Shown here one piece after another: positions 1 to 8,706 of a DNA stretch of 64,000 nucleotides. Position 1 is the first letter of the stretch. Each line of letters starts with the position of its first letter. The notes beneath the pieces were generated by a model, which saw only the letters and a list, made by a program, of their open reading frames with translations, was not told the DNA's origin and made no database searches. A program made the translations under genes and the position numbers. This stretch comes from Bacillus sp. DNRA2 (lineage in GTDB: Bacteria; Bacillota; Bacilli; Bacillales; Cytobacillaceae), in contig NZ_JABAIT010000001.1 of the NCBI RefSeq assembly GCF_012843265.1, positions 460,821-524,820 on the forward strand. Reading direction: 5' to 3'.

Positions 1-1
1 A

Positions 2-154
2 CGAGAAATTTCACAAGCAAAAATGACCGAACAAGCAGAGCATAAAGCGCGTGTTCAAGAATTGAAGCAACTGATTGCAGATGGCAATTACAAGGTGGAT
101 AGCAGTAAGGTTGCAGAAAAGCTTATCAGCTTTTGGAGTTCTGATTCCAAATAG
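2..154 (+). CDS. flgM: FlgM anti-sigma-D factor, C-terminal part
   Basis: The window opens inside this gene; the last 50 codons are present, ending in TAG. The visible part has the FlgM C-terminal pattern: a helix with KARVQELKQLIADG, then YKVDSSKVAEKLI, the region that in this family binds SigD. FlgM holds SigD inactive until the hook is finished and FlgM is exported. It lies directly upstream of flgN-flgK-flgL, the usual Bacillus order. The start is outside the window. Confidence 0.9.
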   Translation, partial: REISQAKMTEQAEHKARVQELKQLIADGNYKVDSSKVAEKLISFWSSDSK

Positions 155-165
155 GAGAAGTGAAC

Positions 166-651
166 ATGAATTCTTTAAAAAAACTCATTGATATACTAGA
201 TTCAATGGTTGATGCCCATAAACATTTACTAGAGCTTACCCAAGAGAAACGGGCGATTTTGATTGGCGGAGATCTGCAAAATCTCATGCAAATCACCCAT
301 CGTGAGAATTCGATTGCTTCGGAAATTGAAAAGTTAGAAATTCAAAGAAAACAATTTGTCGAGGAGTACCTAACAACGAAAGGTTATACAGGTACTTCTT
401 TTACGCTTGAGGAAATCATTAAACGACTTAATGAAGCCAGTATTGAAGCTACACTAACGACAATCGGCAAGCAACTTCGCTCAATCGTTCAAGAAATTTC
501 CACTGTCAATAAAGGGAATCAACAATTGATAGAAACGTCGCTTGCCTTTCTTCAATACTCAATTAATTTACTAGTGCCGAAAGATGCCCCAGTCGGGTAT
601 GGCCCGAAAGCAAAAAACAAGTATGCTAGCTTACTTGATGCGAAGGTATAA
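166..651 (+). CDS. flgN: FlgN chaperone for hook-junction proteins
   Basis: 161-residue, mostly helical, glutamine- and glutamate-rich protein of the FlgN family, the cytoplasmic export chaperone for FlgK and FlgL. Position between flgM and flgK is the main support, together with size and the N-terminal helix SLKKLIDILDSMVDAHKHLL. An upstream in-frame GTG at 160 is only 2 nt from AGGAG (153-157), so the ATG at 166, 8 nt away, is the better start. In B. subtilis this gene is yvyG. Confidence 0.85.
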   Translation: MNSLKKLIDILDSMVDAHKHLLELTQEKRAILIGGDLQNLMQITHRENSIASEIEKLEIQRKQFVEEYLTTKGYTGTSFTLEEIIKRLNEASIEATLTTIGKQLRSIVQEISTVNKGNQQLIETSLAFLQYSINLLVPKDAPVGYGPKAKNKYASLLDAKV

Positions 652-686
652 CTTCATTTAATAGGTTTTGAAACGGAGGAAATGTT

Positions 687-2144
687 ATGGCTTCAAGTTT
701 CCACGGTCTTGAGGTAGGAAAACGTGCTTTGTTTGCTCAGCAGACAGCACTTTCAACAACCGGACACAATATCGCCAATGCCAATTCAGCTGGATATACA
801 AGACAAAGAGCGGAAATGCGGGCCAGCAGTGCCATGAGCGTTTCAGCAGGAATCTATTCATTCCAAATCGGTACTGGTGTGGAAATCAGTAAAATGCAGC
901 GGATGCGTGAGGATTACTTAGATGTTCAAATCCGTTCAGAAAATAAAAATTTAGGTTACTGGGAAGCTAAAAGTGATTCCCTATCAAAAATAGAAGAAAT
1001 CTTAAACGAGCCGTCTGATGAGGGTATAGCCTATGTCATGAATGAATTTTGGAAGGGCTGGCAGGAATTAGCTAAGGACCCTGACAGTGCGGCAGCCCGG
1101 GCTGTTGTACGGCAACGAGGAGTGGCTGTCACCGAATCATTCAAGTCCATCATGGATTCGCTTGACCAGATGCAAACCGACCTCAAGCATGTCATCAACA
1201 CCAAAACGGAAGAGGTAAACTCGTTGGCAACACAGATTGCTAATTTAAATGATCAAATCGGTCGACTAGTTGCCAACAACTATGATCCGAATGATTTGTA
1301 CGATCAGCGAGATTTATTGGTTGATCTGCTTTCAAAAGTTGTCGATGTCAAAGTAACAAATTCCGTTCATGGTAAGGTGGACATTTCCGTTGGTGGTGAA
1401 TTGCTAGTCGAAGGAAATACTGCCAAGGAATTAACGTTTGAATATGATTCAACTTCCGGCTTAGTTGATCCAAATACGATCTCAATTGGTGATAAGAAAA
1501 TAACCTTGGTATCCGGAGAATTATTAGGGAGATTTGAAGCTTACGGTTTGGTTAACGGGGGTAGCGAATCAACAGTTCCGTATATTAAAGGTAAAATAAA
1601 TGACTACGCCATGACTATTGTTAAAGCCATTAATGATGCACACATGGAAGGTGAAAACCTAGATAATATCAATAATGGCACAACCACAAAGTACACGTTT
1701 TTCACTGGAACATCAGCTCAAGATTTAGATGTTAATCAGAAGATTTTGGACTCGCTGGATTACATTGCAGCAGCTCAAAAGGATCCACTTACAGGAATTG
1801 CTTCAACCGGAAACGGTGATAACGCTAAGGTGATTGCTGACTTGTTATTAACAAAAAATCTCGATTTTTCCGGTACGACCTCAACTGTGAATGATTTCTA
1901 TCGCAATGTTATTGGACAGCTTGGCATCGATTCACAGGAAGCAGCACGTATGCGTGAAAATTCACAGGGGATTGTTGAGCAGGTCGAAAATCGGCGCCAA
2001 TCAATATCGGGTGTCTCATTAGATGAAGAAATGACCAATATGATTAAGTTTCAACAAGCATACAATGCTGCAGCCCGAATGGTTTCGGTGATGGATGAAT
2101 GTCTTGATAAAGTCATCAACGGCATGGGCAGGGTTGGATTGTAA
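687..2144 (+). CDS. flgK: FlgK hook-filament junction protein 1
   Basis: 485 residues. The N-terminus has the flagellar rod/hook signature (ALSTTGHNIANANSAGYTRQ, about residues 18-40) and the C-terminus the matching helix LDEEMTNMIKFQQAYNAAAR. FlgK is exported and forms the first of two rings joining hook to filament. An AAACGGAGGAAATG site precedes the ATG. It follows flgN by 35 nt and precedes flgL by 17 nt, so the three are one operon. Confidence 0.97.
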   Translation: MASSFHGLEVGKRALFAQQTALSTTGHNIANANSAGYTRQRAEMRASSAMSVSAGIYSFQIGTGVEISKMQRMREDYLDVQIRSENKNLGYWEAKSDSLSKIEEILNEPSDEGIAYVMNEFWKGWQELAKDPDSAAARAVVRQRGVAVTESFKSIMDSLDQMQTDLKHVINTKTEEVNSLATQIANLNDQIGRLVANNYDPNDLYDQRDLLVDLLSKVVDVKVTNSVHGKVDISVGGELLVEGNTAKELTFEYDSTSGLVDPNTISIGDKKITLVSGELLGRFEAYGLVNGGSESTVPYIKGKINDYAMTIVKAINDAHMEGENLDNINNGTTTKYTFFTGTSAQDLDVNQKILDSLDYIAAAQKDPLTGIASTGNGDNAKVIADLLLTKNLDFSGTTSTVNDFYRNVIGQLGIDSQEAARMRENSQGIVEQVENRRQSISGVSLDEEMTNMIKFQQAYNAAARMVSVMDECLDKVINGMGRVGL

Positions 2145-2161
2145 AGGGGGATTGAAAGCCA

Positions 2162-3067
2162 ATGCGAGTAACACAAAATATGTTAAACCAAAATTTGCTG
2201 GCGAACTTACAACGAAGTAATACAGCAATGGGAAAATATATGAATCAATTATCGACTGGAAAAAAAATCAATCTTCCATCTGATAATCCAGTTACAGCAG
2301 TTAGAAGTATGTATTACCGTTCGTCCTTAAACGAAGTCGATCAATTTAAACGCAATCTTGAAGACGGCCTTTCGTGGATGTCGACAACAGATGAAGCATT
2401 GGACCAGCTAACCAGTGTGATGCAGCGGGCTCGCGAGCTGACTGTTCAGGGGTTAAGCGATACGAACGATGCTAGTGCAAGGCAAGCAATTGCTGAAGAG
2501 ATTAATCAGTTAAAGGAACATCTCGGAGAAATTGCAAATTCGCAAATTGCTGGAAGATATGTGTTTGCTGGAACTGATGTAAAGTCTCCGCCATTTCGGG
2601 CTGATGAGGCTGTACCTGGGTCAGTAAAGGAATTCAGAAATTCAAACAACGAAACGCTTGAGCTGCAGGTAGGACAAACCAACCATATTCAAATAAACGT
2701 CCTAGGCACAAATGTCTTTAATAACGATGGTGACGGTGGAGTTTTCAAAGTGTTGGAGAATGTCGTAAACTATTTTAATTCCCCTGACAGCACAAGTGAG
2801 ACAGATTTCCTCGATAAATTGGATGGGCAAATCGATAATATTTTAAAGGAACGGTCAGAGTTGGGGGCGAGAATGAATCGTCTGGAGCTAAGTACTTCAA
2901 AAGTGGATGCGCTTGAGGTGTCGACGACAAGATTATTGTCACAAGAAGAAGATGCTGATATTTCTAAGGTTATTATCGATTTAAAATCGCAAGAAAATGC
3001 CCATAATGCAGCTTTATCAGCTGGAGCTCGGATTATCCAACCTACTTTAGTAGACTTTTTAAGATAA
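2162..3067 (+). CDS. flgL: FlgL hook-filament junction protein 2
   Basis: 301 residues with flagellin-like ends: MRVTQNMLNQNLLANLQRSN at the N-terminus with STGKKINLPSDNP following, and a helical C-terminus. FlgL forms the second junction ring between FlgK and the flagellin filament. GGGGG ribosome site before the ATG. In B. subtilis the operon continues with yviE, fliW, csrA and hag; here it ends at a terminator directly after flgL, and csrA and hag are 44 kb downstream. Confidence 0.96.
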   Translation: MRVTQNMLNQNLLANLQRSNTAMGKYMNQLSTGKKINLPSDNPVTAVRSMYYRSSLNEVDQFKRNLEDGLSWMSTTDEALDQLTSVMQRARELTVQGLSDTNDASARQAIAEEINQLKEHLGEIANSQIAGRYVFAGTDVKSPPFRADEAVPGSVKEFRNSNNETLELQVGQTNHIQINVLGTNVFNNDGDGGVFKVLENVVNYFNSPDSTSETDFLDKLDGQIDNILKERSELGARMNRLELSTSKVDALEVSTTRLLSQEEDADISKVIIDLKSQENAHNAALSAGARIIQPTLVDFLR

Positions 3068-3077
3068 ATCTATCGTG

Positions 3078-3121
3078 CTGACTCAATTAGTGTTATCATC
3101 CTATTGAGTTAGCCTTTTTAT
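3078..3121 (+). terminator. Rho-independent terminator after flgL
   Basis: Stem CTGACTCAAT / ATTGAGTTAG (one G-U pair) with a 15-nt loop, followed by CCTTTTTATT. It closes the flgM-flgN-flgK-flgL operon. Confidence 0.85.
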
Positions 3122-3207
3122 TATCTTATTCCTGACATTTTTTACTTGAACGTGAAATTATTTCCTAATTCTTTTACGAACAAAAAACTTATACTGAAGG
3201 TGTTAGA

Positions 3208-3834
3208 ATGTTTCCAAAGGTAAACCAACAAATTCTTATCGATATTGTACAAAAAGGGGTTTCCTATCGGACTATTATTGCCGAGTATCAAGATGATGAA
3301 ATATTAATAGGAATTCCAATGTCCGATATGGTCGGCGTTTTGCCGAATGGGACAGAAATTGATGTTACATTTAAATCCGGAGAAAATCTTTTTAGATTTA
3401 CATCGGAAATTATCGGGAAAAAGTTGGACAGAATCCCGTTGTATCGCATACATAAGCCAAGTGAAAAAAAGATTTATCGTATCCAACGCCGCGAAAATTT
3501 CCGAGTTAATCTCCATTTAAAACTATTCTTATTAGAAAATGAATATACAACCGTAAATGTCAGTGCAGGTGGACTGTTATTTTCAACACATGGAAAAATT
3601 GGCCTTCACGAAGGTCAGATTGTATCTGGTCAAGTCGTGGTTCCGAATATCCAAAATCATGAGTTTGAATTAGTTCCATTTGAAGGCGAAATTAGACGGA
3701 TATATCCGTCAGAAGATAAACAATACACATTTGCTGCGTTACAATTCACCGAAATCGATCCAAAAAATCAAACCCTTATTATTCAATCATGCTTTGAACA
3801 ACAGAGAAAGCTTAGACTAAGAACAAATACTTAA
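3208..3834 (+). CDS. PilZ-domain c-di-GMP receptor (YcgR/YpfA-like flagellar brake)
   Basis: 208 residues. Residues 1-90 match the YcgR N-terminal flagellar-brake domain in size and character. The PilZ domain follows, with the c-di-GMP motif RRENFR (94-99) and NVSAGG (117-122, the [D/N]xSxxG loop). Proteins of this type bind c-di-GMP and slow the motor by touching MotA or FliG. It has its own terminators on both sides, so it is a single-gene unit. B. subtilis YpfA (DgrA) is the likely functional equivalent, but there it lies away from the flagellar genes. Confidence 0.9.
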   Translation: MFPKVNQQILIDIVQKGVSYRTIIAEYQDDEILIGIPMSDMVGVLPNGTEIDVTFKSGENLFRFTSEIIGKKLDRIPLYRIHKPSEKKIYRIQRRENFRVNLHLKLFLLENEYTTVNVSAGGLLFSTHGKIGLHEGQIVSGQVVVPNIQNHEFELVPFEGEIRRIYPSEDKQYTFAALQFTEIDPKNQTLIIQSCFEQQRKLRLRTNT

Positions 3835-3860
3835 GCAATAATGGGAAAAAATAGCGCGCT

Positions 3861-3920
3861 AAAACAAGCAAATCCAATCAAATGGAATAACATTTGATGA
3901 TGGATTTGCTTGTTTTATTT
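3861..3920 (+). terminator. Long perfect hairpin terminator after the PilZ gene
   Basis: Arms AAAACAAGCAAATCC / GGATTTGCTTGTTTT pair perfectly, and the loop holds a second stem ATCAAATG / CATTTGAT. A T-rich run follows. The outer arms run A-rich to T-rich, so it could end transcription on either strand. Confidence 0.85.
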
Positions 3921-4157
3921 TGTTTGAAAATGTATTTGACTAGACTGATATAAAGATTTTGATGAGAAATATTTATTGTTCATACAAAATTTGCATTTTT
4001 ATGATAAAATTGTGATATAAGTCACACCTAAACCATTACTACTTGTTTCTTTTAACATAATTATTGTTGTTGGTTGATGGATTTTGATGGAAATCAAAAG
4101 CGATGGTCAAAAAATTTGGTTTGTAATCGAATCATATGGTTACAAGGAGGAGTCATT

Positions 4158-5075
4158 GTGAGTTTGAAAACAGCAATCTTTCAGATGAAGCAAGCATTAA
4201 TGGATCGTGAGTTAGACGGGATGGAGCAAGTAGTTCGTGAGCTAGAAGCAACCAATGGCTTGCAGACGGGTGCTTTAACGTCTTATTATCAGCAATTGTT
4301 GATGGTGAAAAAAAATAGTGTTGAGCTGGCCAATCAAACAAATGATGAGGTCAAAAAAATCAACCGAAAATGGACCAAACAGGAAATGGAGTTTATGTTT
4401 CAATACATTAAAGCTCGGCAGGACGAAGGAGCTTTAAATATTACTGAGATATTAGAAGAAATCGCCCAACTTTTAAACCGCGGCTACCAGTCCGTGAATT
4501 ATAAATATTATACAATCGTCAAAAACAATGCTAAGAAGCAAAATCTCAAACCGACACAAACAGCCATCAAATTCGCAACCATTGCAGATGATATTGTCCC
4601 GGTTGTTGCGACAGAATTTATCACTCGCCAAGAAGCGAACTTGAATACGGAAGTATATTCTGCCTCATCGTCACAGGCCGATGGTTTGCTTGATATTTTA
4701 TCTGGATTAATTACCAATATTGGGCAACTGCCAGGTATGAACCTCAATCATTTGCTCAAAAGTTTGTTTGAGTTGACGAATTTAGCTTTACAGAATCAAG
4801 CTGCTGTTCAGCAAATAAACAATATCGAGTTGGAAATGAATCAAGAGAGACAAATGCTGCAGGATAGGCTGAATAAAGCAGAAAAACAGTTAGCGCGGGA
4901 AAAAGAGCGTAATCAGAAATTAACAGATTCTTTGTCATTATTAGCAAATGAGATCGAGGCATTTAACAACATGACCGATGCTGCAAAGATTCAAAACTTA
5001 AAAGCCTTCAATCAGAGACTTAATCGCTTGATTCATAAAGATGAACAACAACAACAAATCAGCCAACTAATCTAA
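4158..5075 (+). CDS. SANT/Myb-like (RsfA-type) putative DNA-binding protein
   Basis: 305 residues, not identified with certainty. Residues 71-120 resemble a Myb/SANT-like helix-turn-helix as in RsfA-type regulators: a KWT start, an acidic second helix, then QLLNRGYQSVNYKYYTI as recognition helix. Residues about 235-290 are a strong coiled coil rich in Q, E, K and R. Start chosen at GTG 4158, 7 nt after AAGGAGG (4144-4150); the reading frame runs upstream to 4074 without support. It lies in its own stretch between a terminator and the sigma-D promoter of fliS, so it may regulate flagellar genes, but that is only inferred from position. Confidence 0.6.
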   Translation: MSLKTAIFQMKQALMDRELDGMEQVVRELEATNGLQTGALTSYYQQLLMVKKNSVELANQTNDEVKKINRKWTKQEMEFMFQYIKARQDEGALNITEILEEIAQLLNRGYQSVNYKYYTIVKNNAKKQNLKPTQTAIKFATIADDIVPVVATEFITRQEANLNTEVYSASSSQADGLLDILSGLITNIGQLPGMNLNHLLKSLFELTNLALQNQAAVQQINNIELEMNQERQMLQDRLNKAEKQLAREKERNQKLTDSLSLLANEIEAFNNMTDAAKIQNLKAFNQRLNRLIHKDEQQQQISQLI

Positions 5076-5094
5076 GAAAGGTATTATTCTAACC

Positions 5095-5121
5095 TAAACT
5101 TTACGTAGCTCCATCCGATAA
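5095..5121 (+). promoter_or_regulatory. Sigma-D promoter of fliS-fliT
   Basis: TAAA (5095-5098), 15-nt spacer, TCCGATAA (5114-5121): a close match to the Bacillus SigD consensus TAAA-N15-GCCGATAT. It lies 52 nt before the fliS ATG, after the end of the SANT-like gene. Confidence 0.85.
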
Positions 5122-5173
5122 TTACGATATAGTTCGGTTTACTTTTGTATCTGAAAGGAGCATTTACTAGAAC

Positions 5174-5554
5174 ATGGTTACCAATAATCCTTATCAAACA
5201 TATCAACGACAAGCTGTTACAACCTCTCGTCCAGAAGAACTAACGCTTATGTTATATCAAGGTTTAGTGAAATTTATCAGATTGGCGAAAATTGATTTAG
5301 AAAATAATAATATTGAAGGAAGTCACAAGCATAATCTCCGGGCTCAAGACATTATTACGGAGCTGATGGTGACGCTAAAAACTGGTTACGAAATCTCTGA
5401 ATCACTTCTTTCAATGTATGATTTCATGAAGTCGCGTTTGATAGAAGCAAACTTAACAAAAAAGGTTGAGCTATTAGTGGAAGTGGAAGGCTTTGCGGTA
5501 GAGTTGCTCGAAACTTGGTCAGAAGCAATTAAGCTCAACAAAACAAAGTTGTAG
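5174..5554 (+). CDS. fliS: FliS flagellin export chaperone
   Basis: 126 residues with the FliS signature N-terminus (NPYQTYQRQAVTTSRPEELT) followed by LMLYQGLVKFIRLAKIDLE. FliS binds the C-terminal D0 region of flagellin, keeps it unfolded for export and in B. subtilis also affects FlgM. AAAGGAGC precedes the ATG. It is read from its own sigma-D promoter with fliT, 40 kb away from fliD and hag, unlike the usual hag-fliD-fliS-fliT order. Confidence 0.96.
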   Translation: MVTNNPYQTYQRQAVTTSRPEELTLMLYQGLVKFIRLAKIDLENNNIEGSHKHNLRAQDIITELMVTLKTGYEISESLLSMYDFMKSRLIEANLTKKVELLVEVEGFAVELLETWSEAIKLNKTKL

Positions 5555-5565
5555 GATTAATGATC

Positions 5566-5907
5566 ATGGTAAAATTAATCGACAAGCTTTACAACCTAAC
5601 GTTGACAATGAAGCAAGCTCTTGAGTCAGAACAATACCAGGAACTCGATGAACTTCTGGATGAGCGTAACAGCTTAATGGCAGAAATAGACCGAGCAAAA
5701 GGTGAGGGTCATCAATATTCAGAGCAAGAATTGTCGTTGCTCGAGGAGATTAAGGCTATTGACAATCATGTCGCTCGCCAATTAACAAAAGCTCTTGCTG
5801 TTACCGAAGGCTTAATCAATCAACAAAAAATCAACAAACAGGTTTCGAAAAAGTTCCAACCATATAGCAAACAAACTAGCGGAGTATTTTTTGATAAAAA
5901 GAAGTAA
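5566..5907 (+). CDS. fliT: FliT-like flagellar chaperone
   Basis: 113 residues, helical, with KLIDKLYNLTLTMKQALESE and a run of conserved-type leucines; matches FliT in length and in position directly after fliS. FliT is the export chaperone for the filament cap FliD. Two ATGs compete: 5560 lies 3 nt from AGGA and 5566 lies 9 nt away, so 5566 is preferred. Sequence identity within FliT is low, so the call leans on position. Confidence 0.75.
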   Translation: MVKLIDKLYNLTLTMKQALESEQYQELDELLDERNSLMAEIDRAKGEGHQYSEQELSLLEEIKAIDNHVARQLTKALAVTEGLINQQKINKQVSKKFQPYSKQTSGVFFDKKK

Positions 5908-5938
5908 CATCAATCATCCGCCTGTTATATCTACAGAC

Positions 5939-5966
5939 ATGCTCGCTTAAGGCGGGTATTTTTTTT
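5939..5966 (+). terminator. Rho-independent terminator after fliT
   Basis: Stem ATGCTCGC / GCGGGTAT with loop TTAAG, followed by a run of Ts. It ends the fliS-fliT transcript. Confidence 0.85.
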
Positions 5967-6201
5967 GCCCAAAAATTGGATTGTGCAGCTGCTTCCTGTG
6001 CGAGCATCCTTTTGGGCAATTGCGATTTCGTTACAATTTCGTAACAATTATTTTGGAATAATTATCACTCTATCAATTATAATATAATCTGTTATCATTC
6101 TAGTTGAAAGTAAATCTCAAAGTTCAAATTTCAAGATAAATTTACCAGCAATATTACGGTTACACTCTTTAGTTTTAGTGGGTATAGAGGGGAAGAGTGT
6201 T

Positions 6202-6543
6202 ATGAATAAGCAAGGTTTAACGAACAAGCACAAGCTCGGACAACTATTTGACTTTAGTGAATTTAAGAAAAACAAACCATTCTTTACCAAACCGATGAGT
6301 ATTACGGTTGGACAAGATAGTCAAATTGAAACTTATTTTCTGCTGAAAAATATTGTTTACAAGGGCAAGCAAATCTTAGCCCTAAGAAATGAACAGGAAC
6401 CCTGCACTATTTTACTGGCAGAAGGGAAAATTGATAACGGAAAACTTCAATGCTTAATAAAGCTTCCAGAAGATTCGTTAAGTGAAATTACTGCCTTATT
6501 TGAAGGAAATACGATAAACACAATGATAGTTGACAACAATTAG
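6202..6543 (+). CDS. Small protein of unknown function (DUF1292-like features)
   Basis: 113 residues, not recognised with certainty. The first 25 residues are basic; the rest alternates short strands (SQIETYFLLKNIVYKGKQIL, then TILLAEGKIDNGKL), which resembles the DUF1292/YrzB beta-rich fold, but key residues were not confirmed. Start at ATG 6202, 8 nt after GAGGGGA. It stands alone between the fliT terminator and the hydrolase gene, in a motility context. Function cannot be assigned. Confidence 0.45.
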   Translation: MNKQGLTNKHKLGQLFDFSEFKKNKPFFTKPMSITVGQDSQIETYFLLKNIVYKGKQILALRNEQEPCTILLAEGKIDNGKLQCLIKLPEDSLSEITALFEGNTINTMIVDNN

Positions 6544-6640
6544 CCTTGTAACAGTGCGTGGAACACGAGATGTAATGACGTGGTACACGCATTTTTTAAT
6601 CCATAAAATATAAGCGGAATTTCCAATTGGAGTGATTTGT

Positions 6641-7321
6641 GTGATCATTGGTGACGATATGCTAACCAAAATTATGTTAACCAATACGATAACGAGAAAC
6701 GAGAAACTTCGTACACAAATGTCTGAAAATGCAGAGTTTAGTAAGCTTTTTTCCAATGTACTTTCTCAACTGCTTGACCAACAAAACGCACAAGAAAGCG
6801 TTAGCACGTTACAGATGCCATTCACTAGTACTCATTTGACTCCAGCGCCAACAGAAAATATCTCTGAACTGCTCAATGGGTTAGTTGATCAAAATACTGC
6901 AAATTCTAAAGAGATGGAATTCGTTACAACAGGACAACTTGATCAAGCTCTTAGCGGCAAACTCGCTGGCATGGGTGCGATTTTTGTTGCGGCGGGGCAA
7001 AAATATGATGTAGATCCTGCCCTTTTAGCGGCAATTGCCCAGCACGAAACAGGTAACGGTAAATCTCGTGCGGCAAATGAAAAAAATAATATTGCCGGAA
7101 TGATGGGGAAAAACGGCTTAAAATCTTATGCCACAGTCGAAGACAGTATTATGGATATGGCACGAAATTTAAGTGAGAACTATTTAGGCAAAGGCTTGAC
7201 GACCATTGCAAAAATCGGTGCCAAATACGCACCAATAGGCGTAACAAATGACCCAACTGGTTTAAATAACTACTGGGTTAAAGGGGTATCAAAATATTAC
7301 GACCAATTAAATATGGCCTAA
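6641..7321 (+). CDS. Lysozyme-like peptidoglycan hydrolase (FlgJ-like role)
   Basis: 226 residues. About 100 N-terminal residues are low-complexity. From residue 110 there is a lysozyme-superfamily domain: YDVDPALLAAIAQHETGNG with probable catalytic Glu136, NNIAGMMG, a SYATVEDSI segment and YAPIG with NDPTGLNNYW. Such domains cut glycan strands. Its place directly before flgB suggests local wall opening for rod assembly, the FlgJ role of other bacteria. No signal peptide is visible, so it may be exported by the flagellar apparatus. GTG 6641 (8 nt after GGAG) is chosen; GTG 6632 and ATG 6659 are alternatives. Confidence 0.75.
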   Translation: MIIGDDMLTKIMLTNTITRNEKLRTQMSENAEFSKLFSNVLSQLLDQQNAQESVSTLQMPFTSTHLTPAPTENISELLNGLVDQNTANSKEMEFVTTGQLDQALSGKLAGMGAIFVAAGQKYDVDPALLAAIAQHETGNGKSRAANEKNNIAGMMGKNGLKSYATVEDSIMDMARNLSENYLGKGLTTIAKIGAKYAPIGVTNDPTGLNNYWVKGVSKYYDQLNMA

Positions 7322-7510
7322 ATCATATCATTAGTTTTTGATTGTATAAGGAAAATTTTGATAGGGATTCCATTAAATAATTAGTAATATAGCCAGATTA
7401 TAAAAAATGTCATAGTTAAAACACATACATTTATAGTATATTGATGATAATGTGATAAATTTCATCAAAATAACTAAAAAACTGACAAACAATTAAAGGT
7501 GGAGATGATT

Positions 7511-7906
7511 TTGAATAATATTAGCCTCCTAAAGTCAGCGTTAGATGCCTCGAGTATGCGACAACAGGTTATTTCTAATAATATTGCCAATGCGGAAACA
7601 CCAGGCTACAAGGCTAAACGGGTCGAATTTGAAAATATTTTGCAAAAACATTTAGCTAATCAAACTTCCCAGTTTGTTGGAACGCAAACGGATCCACGTC
7701 ATCTTACGATAGGACAAGGCAGAGGTATTCCGGCACCGCAAATGGTCGAGGATACAGAATCAGTGATTAATAACAATGGAAATAACGTGGATGTAGATCG
7801 TGAAATGACGGAAATGGGAAAAAATTCCCTTTGGTATTACATGTTAACTGATCGTGTCACCAGTCACTACAATAATTTATCTTATGCCATTAAAGGAAGG
7901 GGCTAA
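7511..7906 (+). CDS. flgB: FlgB proximal rod protein
   Basis: 131 residues starting at TTG 7511 after GGTGGAG (the frame opens at GTG 7499, which overlaps the ribosome site). It has the rod-protein signature RQQVISNNIANAETPGYKA and ends with SHYNNLSYAIKGRG. FlgB, FlgC and FliE build the proximal rod on FliF. This is the first gene of the long fla/che operon. The 180 nt before it are AT-rich with no sigma-D site I can support. Confidence 0.96.
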   Translation: MNNISLLKSALDASSMRQQVISNNIANAETPGYKAKRVEFENILQKHLANQTSQFVGTQTDPRHLTIGQGRGIPAPQMVEDTESVINNNGNNVDVDREMTEMGKNSLWYYMLTDRVTSHYNNLSYAIKGRG

Positions 7907-7912
7907 GCTTAA

Positions 7913-8365
7913 ATGTTTGAATCCTTAAATATTAGTGGCTCTGCTCTAACCGCGCAACGATTACGAATGGATATCACCTCCTCGAACATTGCCAATGCCC
8001 AAACAACACGGGGCAAGTTTGTGAATGGCGAGTGGGAGCCATACCGCCGCAAGATGGTTGTTATGGAGTCGCGTGAAAAGAGCTTTGACCAAATTTTACG
8101 TGGAGAAATCAATAAAAAATCGCAGAATAGTAATCTTCAAGGTGTTCGAGTAACCAAAATTGTCGAAGATCAAACACCGTTTACCCCAGTGTATGATCCA
8201 ACGCATCCTGATGCCAATGCTGAAGGGTATGTCATGACACCAAATGTTGATTTATCAAAGGAAATGGTCGACTTGTTATCGGCATCCCGTGCCTATGAAG
8301 CAAATATTACTGCATTTAATACAGGAAAATCATTAATGCTTAAAGCCATGGATATTGGGCGTTAG
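7913..8365 (+). CDS. flgC: FlgC proximal rod protein
   Basis: 150 residues with RLRMDITSSNIANAQTTRG and the C-terminal helix VDLSKEMVDLLSASRAYEAN. Forms the proximal rod with FlgB. The start lies 6 nt after flgB. The ribosome site is GGAAGGGG. Confidence 0.97.
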   Translation: MFESLNISGSALTAQRLRMDITSSNIANAQTTRGKFVNGEWEPYRRKMVVMESREKSFDQILRGEINKKSQNSNLQGVRVTKIVEDQTPFTPVYDPTHPDANAEGYVMTPNVDLSKEMVDLLSASRAYEANITAFNTGKSLMLKAMDIGR

Positions 8366-8376
8366 GAGTGAGATAA

Positions 8377-8676
8377 ATGGACATCAAAACGATTGGAACG
8401 GGACTAGCCAAAATTAATCCAAATCAATCGCAAAAGGTTAATACTGAAGGCAGCAATACTTCATTTGCGAACGTCTTTAAAAGCTACATGGAAAATGTTA
8501 ATGCCACGCTTAACAAGTCGTCAGAGCTGACCGGGCAGGTGGCTGCAGGCAAGGTTGATAATGTCCACGATGTAATGATTGCATCACAGCAATCAAAAAT
8601 TGCGCTGGAACTTACCGTAACGATAAGGGATAAAGCGGTGGAAGCATATCAAGAAACAATGAGAATGCAATTTTAA
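8377..8676 (+). CDS. fliE: FliE rod-MS ring adaptor
   Basis: 99 residues with the FliE C-terminal pattern HDVMIASQQSKIALELTVTI and RDKAVEAYQETMRMQF. FliE joins the MS ring (FliF) to the rod and is the first substrate of the export gate. It lies between flgC and fliF with 11 and 30 nt gaps. Confidence 0.97.
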   Translation: MDIKTIGTGLAKINPNQSQKVNTEGSNTSFANVFKSYMENVNATLNKSSELTGQVAAGKVDNVHDVMIASQQSKIALELTVTIRDKAVEAYQETMRMQF

Positions 8677-8706
8677 AGAATGATAGAAAGCTGAGCTGGG
8701 TGAGAA

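Noticed and set aside
7322..7510. A sigma-D promoter before flgB (TAAA at about 7373 with GCCAGATT downstream).
   Set aside because: Spacing is 14 and the -10 lacks CGATA; the match is too weak to support.
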